Of a stretch of 64,000 bases of DNA, positions 1 to 8,780 are shown piece by piece. This DNA is from JAIYDJ01 sp031400505 (lineage in GTDB: Bacteria; Pseudomonadota; Alphaproteobacteria; Rhodobacterales; Rhodobacteraceae). The stretch's first letter is position 1. Every line of letters begins with the position of its first letter. The translations under genes and the position numbers were made by a program. The DNA lies in contig JANNPZ010000079.1 in the NCBI GenBank assembly GCA_031400505.1, positions 62,001 to 126,000 on the forward strand, read 5' to 3'. Under the pieces are notes generated by a model, which saw nothing but the letters and a program-made list of their open reading frames with translations, made no database searches and was not told the origin of the DNA.

Positions 1-478
1 CGGTAAAAGCCTGATCGCCCAACACGATATAGGCAATGCCGCGAAACAGGCTCATGGTGCCGATGGTGACCACGATGGATGGCAACCCCATTCCCGCAAC
101 CAGAAACCCGTTCAGCGCCCCGCACAAGAGACCCGTAAAGACCCCCACGCCCACCAGCACCGGAACCCCTGCCCCTGCTTGCATCGCCATCCCCATGGCT
201 GTGGATGCCAACGCGATGATCGAAGCGACCGACAGATCAATCTCGCCCGCGATGATCAGCATCGCCATGGCAAAGGCGATCATCGCCTTTTCGGTGAAGT
301 TGAACGTGGCGTCGCTCAGGTTCCAGGCATTCAGGAAATACGGCGAGGCAAAAGAGTTGAGCACAAACACTGCGATGGCCACGACCAGCAGGATTGTCTC
401 CCAACTGCGCAGTGCCCGCACCCTGCGCGATTGCAGTCGGTCGGGGATGATGCGCAGCGTCGGGTGGTTTTCGGTCAT
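1..478 (-). CDS. rhaQ: Sugar ABC transporter permease (rhamnose), 3' part cut by window edge
   Basis: The second membrane permease of the rhamnose ABC importer, which would pair with the neighbouring permease and the RhaT ATPase in the inner membrane. The readable N-terminal ~159 residues begin MTENHPTLRI, contain hydrophobic segments around residues 27-47 and 60-80, and the GEIDLSV block typical of the RbsC/BPD_transp_2 permease family. The ATG at 478 overlaps the stop of the preceding gene (ATGA), so the two are translationally coupled. The C-terminus lies beyond base 1. The family is secure; the sugar is inferred from rhaS, rhaT and rhaA next door. Which permease should be called P or Q follows the rhizobial order and is a naming choice. 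Confidence 0.85.
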   Translation of the reverse strand, partial: MTENHPTLRIIPDRLQSRRVRALRSWETILLVVAIAVFVLNSFASPYFLNAWNLSDATFNFTEKAMIAFAMAMLIIAGEIDLSVASIIALASTAMGMAMQAGAGVPVLVGVGVFTGLLCGALNGFLVAGMGLPSIVVTIGTMSLFRGIAYIVLGDQAFT

Positions 479-1443
479 CTTGCCTCTTGCGGTTTGAGGA
501 TGATCCGGCCGGGGTGGCGGTTCTGTGCAGAGTTGAACGCGACCGCAAGCACGATGGCGCTGCCGGAAATGGCCAGTTGCCAGAACGGCGAGATGCCGAC
601 GACCGGCAAGGCGTTGTTGATCACACCCAGAAAAAGCGCGCCCAGAACCGCCCCCGCCACACTGCCCGCCCCGCCGGCGATCGCCACCCCGCCAATCACG
701 CAGGCGGCGACGACCGACAGCTCGAACCCGTCGGCGATGTCAACGTAAGCCACGGCATAGCGCGCAACCCAAAGATAACCGGTCAACCCGGCAAGCGCGC
801 CTGCGATCACAAAGGCCAGAAACTGCGTTCGCCCCACGTCGATCCCGGTATAAACCGCCGCATGCGGGTTGCCGCCGACCGCATAGAACGCCCGCCCCAA
901 AGGGGTGCGGGTCAACAAAAGGGCGAACCCCATGATGACGGCCAGCGCCACCCAACTCATCACCGGCAGCCCCGCGATGACCGCGCGCGGCAAGGCCTTG
1001 AAGGCGTCCGTCATCTGATGCGCGTTGACCCAAGCGCCATTGGTCATCAGAAAAATCGTGCCGCGATAGATGGTCATCGTGCCCAAAGTGACAACGATCG
1101 ACGGTATGCCCAGTTTCCAGACCAGCAAACCGTTGATCGCACCCAAGGCTGCCCCCAGCGTTATCGCCAAAGTGAGGACAAGCACCAACGGCACTCCGGC
1201 CCCGTCCAAAAGCGCCGCGACCATGCCACACAGCGCAAGCGTGGCGGCGACCGACAGATCGATGCACTTGGTCAAGATCACGATCATCTGCCCAATGGCC
1301 AGCAAGATCAGCGGCGCTGTATCGTTGAACACGCCCGCCAGATTGGCTGGTCGAACAAAGGCCGGAAAACGAGCCGCCACAACACCGATCAACAGCGCCG
1401 TTGCAAGTGCGAGCAGCGCCTCGCGGTTTTTCAGGATGCTCAT
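475..1443 (-). CDS. rhaP: Sugar ABC transporter permease (rhamnose)
   Basis: A 322-residue inner-membrane permease of the RbsC-like family. It is strongly hydrophobic throughout, with an ILTKCIDLSVAA motif near residue 57 and the GGVAIAGGAGSVAGAVLGA segment near the C-terminus that is characteristic of these sugar permeases. Full length for the family (about 320-330). Its start overlaps the stop of the ATPase gene by four bases, and its stop overlaps the start of the second permease, so three genes are chained by ATGA overlaps. It is expected to move L-rhamnose delivered by RhaS; the substrate is inferred from the operon, not from residues in this protein. Confidence 0.88.
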   Translation of the reverse strand: MSILKNREALLALATALLIGVVAARFPAFVRPANLAGVFNDTAPLILLAIGQMIVILTKCIDLSVAATLALCGMVAALLDGAGVPLVLVLTLAITLGAALGAINGLLVWKLGIPSIVVTLGTMTIYRGTIFLMTNGAWVNAHQMTDAFKALPRAVIAGLPVMSWVALAVIMGFALLLTRTPLGRAFYAVGGNPHAAVYTGIDVGRTQFLAFVIAGALAGLTGYLWVARYAVAYVDIADGFELSVVAACVIGGVAIAGGAGSVAGAVLGALFLGVINNALPVVGISPFWQLAISGSAIVLAVAFNSAQNRHPGRIILKPQEAR

Positions 1444-2936
1444 GCGGCCTCCGCAATGCCGGCCGCCGCACGGACCAGTGTTTCGGGCGTCATGCGCGCG
1501 CCGGTCACATCGTCGATGATCCGCCCTTCACGCATCACGATGACCCGGTCGGACATGCCCAACACTTCGGGGATTTCGCTGCTGACCATGATGACGGCCA
1601 AGCCTTCGGCGGCCAATTCGGCCATGAATTCGTGCACCGCCGCCTTTGATCCGATGTCGATGCCTTTGGTCGGCTCGTCCAGGATGATGACGCGGGGTTT
1701 TGTGGCCAGCCATTTGGCGATCACCACCTTTTGCTGGTTTCCGCCAGACAGCAGCCCCAGTTCCTGATCCAGACTGGATGCGCGCAAATCCAGCCGCTGC
1801 GTGTAGTCGCGCGCAAGCCGGAACTCGTGGGCCAGCCGCAAGAACCCGGCGCGGCTGGTGTGCGTCAAGGATGGCAGCGTCACGTTCTGAAAGATCGGCA
1901 GGCCGCGGATGGCCCCTTGGCGCCCGCGATCTTCGGGAACATAGACGATGCCTGCCGCGATGGCGTCATGGGTGGACCGGATCACCCGCACCTGATCGTC
2001 GATCCGGATCGCCCCTTTTGACGGGGTGGTAATGCCGAACAGGGCTTGCATAACCTCGGACCGCCCCGCCCCGACCAACCCGTAAAAGCCAAGGATTTCA
2101 CCCCGGTGCAGGGTAAAGCCGATGTCGGCAAATTCGGTCGGGTGGCAATAACCCGCGACCGTCAGCACAGGCGGGCCGATGTTGTGGCTGCGGGGCGGGA
2201 AAATCTGATCGACACTGCGGCCGACCATCATCTGCACCAACTGGCCTTCGGTCACGTCCGCCATCACGCCAGCGCCCACGAACTGTCCGTCGCGGAACAC
2301 GGTATAGCGTTCGGCAATGCGAAACACCTCGTCGAACTTGTGGCTGATGAACAAGATCGCCTTGCCCTGGCGCTTCAGCGTCTCGATCAGATCGTAAAGC
2401 TCGTGGATTTCCTTGTGGCTGAGCGCGGCTGTGGGTTCGTCCAAAATGACCACCCGCGCATCGGTCGAAAGGGCGCGTGCGATGGCCACAAGATGCTTGG
2501 ACGCGATCCCCAGATCGCCCAGTCGCTGATCGGGGTTCAAACCGGCCCCGATGCTGGCCAGCAACCGCACCGCCCCCGCCCGCATAGCGCGACGGTCGAT
2601 CAGGCCCAGACGGTTGCGCGGCGCGTGACCAAGCCAGATGTTTTCGGCCACCGACAATTCGTCGAACAGAACGGTTTCCTGATGGATGGCCGTGACGCCG
2701 GCGCGGGACGCATCTTGCGCATTGCCGAAATGGATAGGCGCGCCATCGATTTCGATCCTGCCTTCGTCGGGCTGATAGATCCCGGTCAACACTTTGACGA
2801 CCGTTGATTTGCCAGCCCCGTTTTCGCCGATCAGCGCGGTCACCTGCCCGGCGTAAAGGTCAAGCTGCACGCCCTGCAAAGCCTTGACGCCCGGAAATGA
2901 CTTGGAAATGCCACGCAGCGACAGGACGGGATTCAT
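1440..2936 (-). CDS. rhaT: Rhamnose ABC transporter, twin ATP-binding protein
   Basis: A 498-residue ATPase with two fused ABC domains, as in RbsA/XylG-type importers. Domain one shows Walker A GENGAGKST near residue 37 and Walker B VVILDEPTAAL near 165, with a degenerate signature. Domain two has a weakened P-loop (GLVGAGRSE), a clear LSGGNQQK signature near 398 and Walker B VIILDEPTKGID. Asymmetry of this kind is normal in the family. The gene sits between the binding protein and the permeases in one leftward operon, the order known from the Rhizobium leguminosarum rha locus. It energises uptake at the cytoplasmic face. Confidence 0.92.
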   Translation of the reverse strand: MNPVLSLRGISKSFPGVKALQGVQLDLYAGQVTALIGENGAGKSTVVKVLTGIYQPDEGRIEIDGAPIHFGNAQDASRAGVTAIHQETVLFDELSVAENIWLGHAPRNRLGLIDRRAMRAGAVRLLASIGAGLNPDQRLGDLGIASKHLVAIARALSTDARVVILDEPTAALSHKEIHELYDLIETLKRQGKAILFISHKFDEVFRIAERYTVFRDGQFVGAGVMADVTEGQLVQMMVGRSVDQIFPPRSHNIGPPVLTVAGYCHPTEFADIGFTLHRGEILGFYGLVGAGRSEVMQALFGITTPSKGAIRIDDQVRVIRSTHDAIAAGIVYVPEDRGRQGAIRGLPIFQNVTLPSLTHTSRAGFLRLAHEFRLARDYTQRLDLRASSLDQELGLLSGGNQQKVVIAKWLATKPRVIILDEPTKGIDIGSKAAVHEFMAELAAEGLAVIMVSSEIPEVLGMSDRVIVMREGRIIDDVTGARMTPETLVRAAAGIAEAA

Positions 2937-2990
2937 GGCGATACCTATGGGAAAGGGTGCCCCGGCCAGACAGGCCGGGGCGGGGGCAGA

Positions 2991-3983
2991 TCAGAAAATC
3001 GACTTGAACTGTTCGATGTTCGACTTGTCATAGGTGAAGGGGTCCGACATGGCCGCTTCGTTGTTGTCATCCAGCGTCGCCGTGCCGATCCGGCCCATCG
3101 GGATTGATGCGCCCGGTGCCGCAGTCGCCGTGCCCTTGTTCAGGTTGTAGGCGATCATTGTGGCGGCATAGCCCAGATCGATCGGGTTCCAGATCGCAAA
3201 GCTGACCGTGGCGCCCGACTCGACCGCCCCCGCCATTTCAGACGGCAGACCCAGACCGGTCACGTTGATCTGACCGATCTTGCCCGCATCGGTCACGGCT
3301 TGGCTCGCGGCAAGGATGCCCACGGTCGTCGGCGCGATGATCGCCTTGAGGTTCGGGTAGGTCGCCATCAACCCTTGGGCTTCACGGTAGGATTTGTCGG
3401 CAAGGTCATCGCCATAGACGGTCGCGACCAGATTGATGCCGGGATAGTTCGGCAGGACTTTGGTCGCCTCTTCGATCCAGATGTTCTGGTTGGTCGAGGT
3501 CGAGGTGGCCGACAAGATCGCCACATCGCCGCCGTCTGGCATATGATCGGCCGCCAGTTTGATGATCGTGTTGCCGATCAGCGCCGACGACGACGGGTTC
3601 AGGTGCATCTGGCGGCCCTCGGCTGCCACGCCCGAATCCCACGAGATCACGGTGATGCCACGCTCCATCGCCTTTTTCAGCGCCGGGGTGACAGCATCCG
3701 GATCGTTTGCCGAAATCGCAATCGCATCCACACCCTGCGCGATCAGGGCGTTGATCACTTCGATCTGGCCTTCTGCGGTGGTGCTGGTCGGGCCGGTGTA
3801 GATGATTTCCACATCGCCAAGCTCTGCTGCAGCCTCTTCAGCGCCCTTTGCGGCAGCTTCAAAGAAACCGATGCCAAGCGCCTTGACCAGCAAGGCGATC
3901 TTGACGTTTTCCGCCGCGGCAGATTGCGCCATCAACACGCTCGCCAGTGCTGCGGTCGTGAGTGCTTTCCTCCAGATGCTCAT
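2991..3983 (-). CDS. rhaS: Rhamnose ABC transporter, periplasmic binding protein
   Basis: A 330-residue periplasmic sugar-binding protein of the RbsB/LsrB type (Peripla_BP_4). An N-terminal signal peptide (about residues 1-25, ending SAAAEN) precedes a mature domain with VKIALLVKALGIGFFEAAAKGAEEA and the hinge-region motifs AISANDPDAVTPAL and ISWDSGV. These match the binding proteins that serve rhaT/rhaPQ importers. It lies directly after rhaR with only 33 bases between, so it is probably co-transcribed. Rhamnose as ligand is inferred from the isomerase and aldolase encoded across the divergent promoter. Confidence 0.88.
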   Translation of the reverse strand: MSIWRKALTTAALASVLMAQSAAAENVKIALLVKALGIGFFEAAAKGAEEAAAELGDVEIIYTGPTSTTAEGQIEVINALIAQGVDAIAISANDPDAVTPALKKAMERGITVISWDSGVAAEGRQMHLNPSSSALIGNTIIKLAADHMPDGGDVAILSATSTSTNQNIWIEEATKVLPNYPGINLVATVYGDDLADKSYREAQGLMATYPNLKAIIAPTTVGILAASQAVTDAGKIGQINVTGLGLPSEMAGAVESGATVSFAIWNPIDLGYAATMIAYNLNKGTATAAPGASIPMGRIGTATLDDNNEAAMSDPFTYDKSNIEQFKSIF

Positions 3984-4016
3984 GATTTCCTCCCTATGAG
4001 CGGTTTTCCCTACGCA

Positions 4017-4829
4017 TCAGGCGTCGCCTGCGCGGTCCTCGCCTTTGTCCGCAGCGCGGGCCCGCGCTACGATCAGTCTTACGCCCGCCGCATCCAACAT
4101 GGCGGCGGCGCGATCATCGATCCCGTCATCGGTGATGACGGTGTTGATCCGGGCCAGCGGGCACAGCAAAAGACTGGACCGGGCCGCGAATTTGCTGCTG
4201 TCGGCAAGAACGATCAACTCGTCCGCCTGGCCGATCAGTTTCTGTTCGGCCTGAACCAGCATCGGGTCGCCCTCCATCAGGCCCAGCGGCCCAAGACCGC
4301 GACAGCCCATGAACATGCGCGTGGCATAGAAGTTGCGGCTGCCGTCTTCGTCGAACGGCGACAGGATGATGTTTTGCTCGCGATATATCGCACCGGCAGG
4401 CAAAAGGACGGTGTTTTTTGAATGTTTCAACAGATGTTCCGCGATGGGAAAGCTGTTGGTGAACACCTGCATCCGCTTGGCGGTCAGCGGATGCACCATC
4501 TGGAACGTCGTGGTGCCGCCGTTGATGATGATCGCCTCGCCATCGCGGCACAGATCGACAGCGGCGCGGGCGATGGCGCGCTTTTCGGCCAGACGGATGC
4601 CCTCGTTTACGCTGAATGGTCGCGCGTTGATGCTGACAAACTGCGTGGGCGCCACGGATTCTGCCCCGCCCCGCACCCGGCGCAGTTTTTTCTGGACATG
4701 CAAGGCCGCGATATCCCGTCGGATCGTTGCCTCGCTGGCCCCGGTAAGCGTGACCAGATCCGCGACGTTGACGACAGGCTGCCCTTCAACCGTCGATAGA
4801 ATGATCCGATGGCGTTCGCTTTCGTGCAT
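4017..4829 (-). CDS. rhaR: DeoR-family transcriptional regulator of the rha locus
   Basis: A 270-residue repressor of the DeoR/GlpR family. The N-terminal winged helix (residues 1-55) contains the family block ASEATIRRDIAALH, and the C-terminal sugar-phosphate sensor domain shows INGGTTTFQMV and LADSSKF. The ATG at 4829 is preferred over one 36 bases upstream because a GGGGGG stretch stands about six bases before it and MHESERHRIIL is the usual DeoR start. It is the first gene of the leftward rha operon and is divergent from rhaD. It probably binds the inverted repeat in the 161-bp gap and is released by a rhamnose-derived phosphorylated sugar (inference). Confidence 0.9.
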   Translation of the reverse strand: MHESERHRIILSTVEGQPVVNVADLVTLTGASEATIRRDIAALHVQKKLRRVRGGAESVAPTQFVSINARPFSVNEGIRLAEKRAIARAAVDLCRDGEAIIINGGTTTFQMVHPLTAKRMQVFTNSFPIAEHLLKHSKNTVLLPAGAIYREQNIILSPFDEDGSRNFYATRMFMGCRGLGPLGLMEGDPMLVQAEQKLIGQADELIVLADSSKFAARSSLLLCPLARINTVITDDGIDDRAAAMLDAAGVRLIVARARAADKGEDRAGDA

Positions 4830-4990
4830 GTCGTCCCCCCAGCGGCAGGGTTCCACCTGAATCACGCGCTGTCAATCATTTTCGATCAAAATTTGTATTT
4901 CTGCGATGCAGCATGATTGTTCATGACTGAAAATGATTGACTTTTCGGACCCAGTCAGAGCAGATTCATCGCAGAACACTGGAGGTCACG
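4830..4990. promoter_or_regulatory. Divergent rhaR/rhaD control region with inverted repeat
   Basis: The 161-bp gap between the divergent rhaR and rhaD genes is AT-rich in its centre. GTCAATCATTTTC at 4871-4883 recurs as its exact reverse complement at 4929-4941, and the match extends imperfectly to 18 positions (16 identical). A further half-site-like CATGATTGT lies at 4912-4920. This is what operators for a dimeric or tetrameric DeoR regulator would look like. A GGAGG ribosome site at 4981-4985 fixes the rhaD start. No promoter boxes were assigned. Confidence 0.75.
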
Positions 4991-7087
4991 ATGACGGCGC
5001 GCGAGAATCACTTGAAAAATCTATGGGATGACGCCCGCGCCAGCGGCATGACCGAGTCGGAAAAACTGCTGTACCGGTCGAACCTGTTGGGTTCGGAAAA
5101 GCGGGTCACGAACTTTGGCGGCGGCAACACCAGCGCCAAGGTGATGGAGCGTGATCCCCTGACCGGACAGATGGTCGAGGTGTTGTGGGTCAAGGGATCG
5201 GGCGGCGATATCGGCTCGATGAAGATGGATGGCTTCTCGACGCTTTACATGGACAAGCTGCATGCGCTGAAGGGCATGTACCGCGGTTTGGCCCATGAGG
5301 ATGAAATGGTGGGATACTTGCCGCATTGCACCTTTAACCTGAACCCGCGCGCGGCCAGCATCGACACGCCGCTGCACGCCTATGTGCCGCGCGCCCATGT
5401 CGATCATGTGCATTCGGATGCGATCATCGCCCTTGCAGCATCGGTCAATTCAAAGGACCTGACGGCGCGGGTTTTCGGGGCCGAAATCGGCTGGCTGCCG
5501 TGGAAGAAACCCGGCTACGAGCTTGGTCTGTGGCTGGGCAAACTGGCATCCGAGAACCCGCAGATGCGCGGGGCGGTTCTGGAAAGCCACGGGTTGTTCA
5601 CCTGGGCCGATGACGCCAAAGACTGCTATCTGACCACGCTCGAGATCATCAACCGGGCGGCGGATTGGCTGCTGGCCACATCCGCCGGCAAGCCCGCGTT
5701 TGGGGGGGCTGCACGGCCCACCTTGCCCTCTACCGAACGCGGGGCGATTGCGGCGCGGCTGATGCCGGTGATCCGGGGACTGATTTCCAAGGAACGTCAC
5801 AAGGTCGGGCATTTCGACGACAGCCCGGCCGTGCTTGAATTCGTGGGCTCTGCGATGATGGATCGGCTGGCATCGATGGGCACATCCTGCCCGGACCATT
5901 TCCTGCGCACCAAGATCAAGCCGCTGATCGTCAGCTTTGATCCGGCGCATCCCGATCTGGCCGCGACACTGGCCACGCTGCCTGCCGCAATCGAAGGCTA
6001 CCGCGCTGATTACGCAGCCTACTATGACCGCTGCAAACACACCGACAGCCCCGCCCTGCGCGATCCGAACGCCGTGGTCTATCTGGTGCCAGGTGTCGGC
6101 ATGATCACCTTTGCGCAAGACAAGGCGACCGCGCGGATCTCTGCCGAGTTTTATGTGAACGCGATCAACGTGATGCGCGGGGCGAGTGCTGTTTCGACCT
6201 ATCAGGGCCTGCCAGAGCAAGAGGCTTTCGACATCGAATACTGGTTGCTCGAAGAGGCAAAACTGCAACGGATGCCCAAACCCCGCGCACTGGCGGGTCG
6301 AGTGGCGCTGGTGACCGGGGGCGCAGGCGGCATCGGGTCCGCCACCGCCGAACGGCTGTTGAAGGAAGGCGCCTGCGTCATGCTGGCCGACATCGACGGC
6401 CACGCGGCACAAGACGTCGCGGCTGGCCTCGCACGGGTTTACGGCGGCGATGTGGTGCGTGCGGTGCAAATGGACGTGACCGATGAAGCGCAGGTGATCG
6501 ACAGTTACGCGACCGTTGCAATCGAGTTTGGCGGCGCGGACATTCTGGTGTCGAATGCCGGCATCGCATCCTCTGCCCCGATCGAGGATACCACGCTTGC
6601 GCTGTGGAACCGCAACATGGACATTCTTTCGACCGGGTACTTCCTCGTCAGCCGCGAGGCGTTCCGGCTGCTGCAATCGCAAGGCATCGGCGGATCGGTG
6701 GTGTTTGTGGCCTCGAAAAACGGTCTGGCCGCAAGCCCGAACGCGGCCGCCTATTGCACGGCGAAGGCCGCGGAAATCCACCTCGCGCGGTGTCTGGCAC
6801 TGGAAGGCGCAGCCGCAGGCATCAGGGTGAACGTGGTCAATCCGGATGCGGTGTTGCGCGGATCAAAGATCTGGTCGGGCGAATGGCTGGACCAGCGCGC
6901 CAGCACCTACAAGACCGACAAGGACGGGCTGGAAGAGATGTATCGCCAGCGGTCCTTGCTGAAACGGTCGGTTTTGCCCGAGGATATCGCCGAGGGCGTC
7001 TATTTCTTTGCATCGGACCTGTCGGCAAAATCGACGGGCAATATCCTGAACGTGGATGCCGGCAACAAGGAAGCCTTCACGCGCTAG
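4991..7087 (+). CDS. rhaD: Bifunctional rhamnulose-1-phosphate aldolase / short-chain dehydrogenase
   Basis: A 698-residue fusion. The N-terminal half is a class II aldolase/adducin domain with metal-ligand candidates in DHVHSD and ESHGLF; the C-terminal half (from about residue 435) is a short-chain dehydrogenase with the NAD motif TGGAGGIG, the NAG motif (VSNAGIAS) and the catalytic YCTAKAA. It should cleave rhamnulose-1-phosphate to DHAP and lactaldehyde and oxidise the lactaldehyde. The ATG at 4991 is chosen because GGAGG stands five bases before it; an in-frame ATG at 4937 lies inside the putative operator. Homologues occur in rhizobial rha loci. Reaction details are family knowledge. 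Confidence 0.9.
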   Translation: MTARENHLKNLWDDARASGMTESEKLLYRSNLLGSEKRVTNFGGGNTSAKVMERDPLTGQMVEVLWVKGSGGDIGSMKMDGFSTLYMDKLHALKGMYRGLAHEDEMVGYLPHCTFNLNPRAASIDTPLHAYVPRAHVDHVHSDAIIALAASVNSKDLTARVFGAEIGWLPWKKPGYELGLWLGKLASENPQMRGAVLESHGLFTWADDAKDCYLTTLEIINRAADWLLATSAGKPAFGGAARPTLPSTERGAIAARLMPVIRGLISKERHKVGHFDDSPAVLEFVGSAMMDRLASMGTSCPDHFLRTKIKPLIVSFDPAHPDLAATLATLPAAIEGYRADYAAYYDRCKHTDSPALRDPNAVVYLVPGVGMITFAQDKATARISAEFYVNAINVMRGASAVSTYQGLPEQEAFDIEYWLLEEAKLQRMPKPRALAGRVALVTGGAGGIGSATAERLLKEGACVMLADIDGHAAQDVAAGLARVYGGDVVRAVQMDVTDEAQVIDSYATVAIEFGGADILVSNAGIASSAPIEDTTLALWNRNMDILSTGYFLVSREAFRLLQSQGIGGSVVFVASKNGLAASPNAAAYCTAKAAEIHLARCLALEGAAAGIRVNVVNPDAVLRGSKIWSGEWLDQRASTYKTDKDGLEEMYRQRSLLKRSVLPEDIAEGVYFFASDLSAKSTGNILNVDAGNKEAFTR

Positions 7088-7107
7088 ATGGGGAATGGAG
7101 GATCGCT

Positions 7108-8352
7108 GTGACGACAAGTTATAGTCTGGCGCGCGACGCCTTCGCGCAATGGGGCGTCGATACCGAAAGCGCGATGGCGGCCCTGTCGCAAATCCCGATC
7201 TCGCTGCATTGCTGGCAGGGCGACGATGTGCGCGGGTTTGAACGCAGATCCGGGACATCCGGCGGCGGGATTCAGGCAACCGGCAACCATCCCGGACGCG
7301 CTCGCAACCCTGACGAGTTGCGCGCCGATCTGGACTTCTCTTTTGCCATGATCCCCGGCAAGCACCGCCTGAACCTGCATGCCTGCTATCTGGACACGCC
7401 CGAAACCCCCGGACGCGACGAAATCGAGTTCCGGCATTTCGAACCTTGGGTGGATTGGGCGAGGGCCAGTGGGCTTGGTCTGGACTTCAACCCGACTTTC
7501 TTTGGCCACGCCAAGGCGGATGACAATCTGACCCTGTCGCACCCGGATGCCGGCATCCGCGACTTCTGGATCGAACACGGCCGCCGCTGCCGCGACATTG
7601 CTGCCCGGATGGGGCGCGAACTGGGGACGGCGGCAGTCAACAACATCTGGGTACCAGACGGATCGAAAGACACGCCGGTCGACCGGATGGCGGCGCGGCG
7701 CAGGTTAGAGGCCTCGCTTGACGCGCTGTTTGCCAAAGCGCATCCCAAAACCGCGCTGATTGACGCGGTCGAGTCCAAGCTCTTTGGCATCGGCGTCGAA
7801 TCGATGACCGTGGGAAGCCACGAGTTCTATCTGGGTTACGCCATTCGCAACGGCACGGCGCTGTGCCTCGACATGGGCCACTTCCACCCGACCGAAAGTG
7901 TGGCCGACAAACTGTCGGCGGTTGCGCTGTCGGTCGATGACATCTTGTTGCACGTCTCGCGCCCGGTGCGTTGGGACAGCGACCATGTCGTGCTGCTGAA
8001 TGACGATCTGCTGGCGTTGGCGCAGGAGTTGGTCTTTGCAGATCTTCTGTCGCGCACCCGCATCGGGCTTGATTTCTTTGACGCCACGATCAGCCGCACT
8101 GCGGCCTGGGTTGTCGGTGTCCGCAACCTGCAAAAGGCGCTTCTTCGGGCATTTCTGTTACCGCAAGACAGATTGAAGGCGCTGGAAGAGCGGCTGGATT
8201 TCACCGCTCGCCTTGTGCTGACCGAAGAAATTAAGGACCTGCCCTTTGCCGCCGTCTGGACCGAACATTGCGCCCGCGCCGAAGTGCCGGCCGGACCGGC
8301 GCTGCTTAGAGGGCTGGAAGGCTATCAAAGCGCGATCAGCGACCGCATCTAG
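7108..8352 (+). CDS. rhaA: L-rhamnose isomerase
   Basis: A 414-residue cytoplasmic isomerase that converts L-rhamnose to L-rhamnulose. Close resemblance to the E. coli RhaA type (about 419 residues) is visible: ISLHCWQGDDVRGFE near residue 30, GGIQATGNHPGRARN, HRLNLHACYLD, AVESKLFGIGVES and LLHVSRPVRWDSDHVVLL with its metal and substrate ligands (E, D, H). The GTG at 7108 is preceded by GGAGG at 7097-7101, 20 bases after rhaD, so it is the second gene of the operon. The rhamnulose kinase and mutarotase expected in such a pathway are not in the window; they may lie left of base 1 after the permeases. Confidence 0.93.
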   Translation: MTTSYSLARDAFAQWGVDTESAMAALSQIPISLHCWQGDDVRGFERRSGTSGGGIQATGNHPGRARNPDELRADLDFSFAMIPGKHRLNLHACYLDTPETPGRDEIEFRHFEPWVDWARASGLGLDFNPTFFGHAKADDNLTLSHPDAGIRDFWIEHGRRCRDIAARMGRELGTAAVNNIWVPDGSKDTPVDRMAARRRLEASLDALFAKAHPKTALIDAVESKLFGIGVESMTVGSHEFYLGYAIRNGTALCLDMGHFHPTESVADKLSAVALSVDDILLHVSRPVRWDSDHVVLLNDDLLALAQELVFADLLSRTRIGLDFFDATISRTAAWVVGVRNLQKALLRAFLLPQDRLKALEERLDFTARLVLTEEIKDLPFAAVWTEHCARAEVPAGPALLRGLEGYQSAISDRI

Positions 8353-8405
8353 GTGTTTGATCCCGCACAGCAATGGTGTTGCTACGGGGTTTATGCATCG
8401 AACAC

Positions 8406-8780
8406 GGCTTTGTTGCACAAATCGGGTGACAGGCGGTCCTTCCCTTTCCGCGGACAGACTTGGCGGAGCGCCCTGCCGAACAGCACCTTCATGGAAAAGC
8501 AGGTCTGGATGGCGTTCGTCTTGAAAACAGTCCCTCGGACTGTTTTCTGAACCTTCTCACCGCTGCAGTTGGGCTGTCGGTCACGTTTGCCGGTCAGCGA
8601 GGCCTCCCAGGTCATGGCGAGACCGAACCAGACCGCCAGCGAGCCGCGACGCTTGAGCGCTTCGTTATAGGCGGGTCAGTTCCTGGTCTAGTAGGCGGGG
8701 GGTGCGGGTTTGCTCATGCCCTCTAGCTACCACGCTGGATTCACGAGATGAATCCCTCATGAGATTTGTGCAGCAGAGCC
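8406..8780 (-). mobile_element. Internally deleted IS5/IS903-type remnant (375 bp)
   Basis: Ends are GGCTTTGTTGCACAAATC at 8406 and the inverted AGATTTGTGCAGCAGAGCC ending at 8780, close to the ends of the full copy at 8890-9935. Inside, on the minus strand from 8717, is the transposase N-terminus (RRGSLAVWFGL, EASLTGKR, AIQTC, MKVLFG) with two in-frame stops at codons 10 and 14. The catalytic part is missing, so the element is non-autonomous and resembles a miniature derivative. A 25-bp palindrome at 8523-8547 interrupts the coding remnant. No target duplication was found. Confidence 0.8.
8523..8547. repeat. Perfect 11-bp-stem palindrome inside the IS remnant
   Basis: GAAAACAGTCC and its exact complement GGACTGTTTTC flank a CTC loop. 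Relative to ordinary IS903-type transposases, the reading around AAIQTC is interrupted here by about 12 extra codons, so the palindrome looks like a later small insertion into a dead IS. It could be a REP-like repeat of this lineage; that is inference. Confidence 0.7.

Noticed and set aside
5450..6781. 443-residue minus-strand frame opposite rhaD
   Set aside because: Antisense frame with no domain; rhaD carries full aldolase and SDR motifs.
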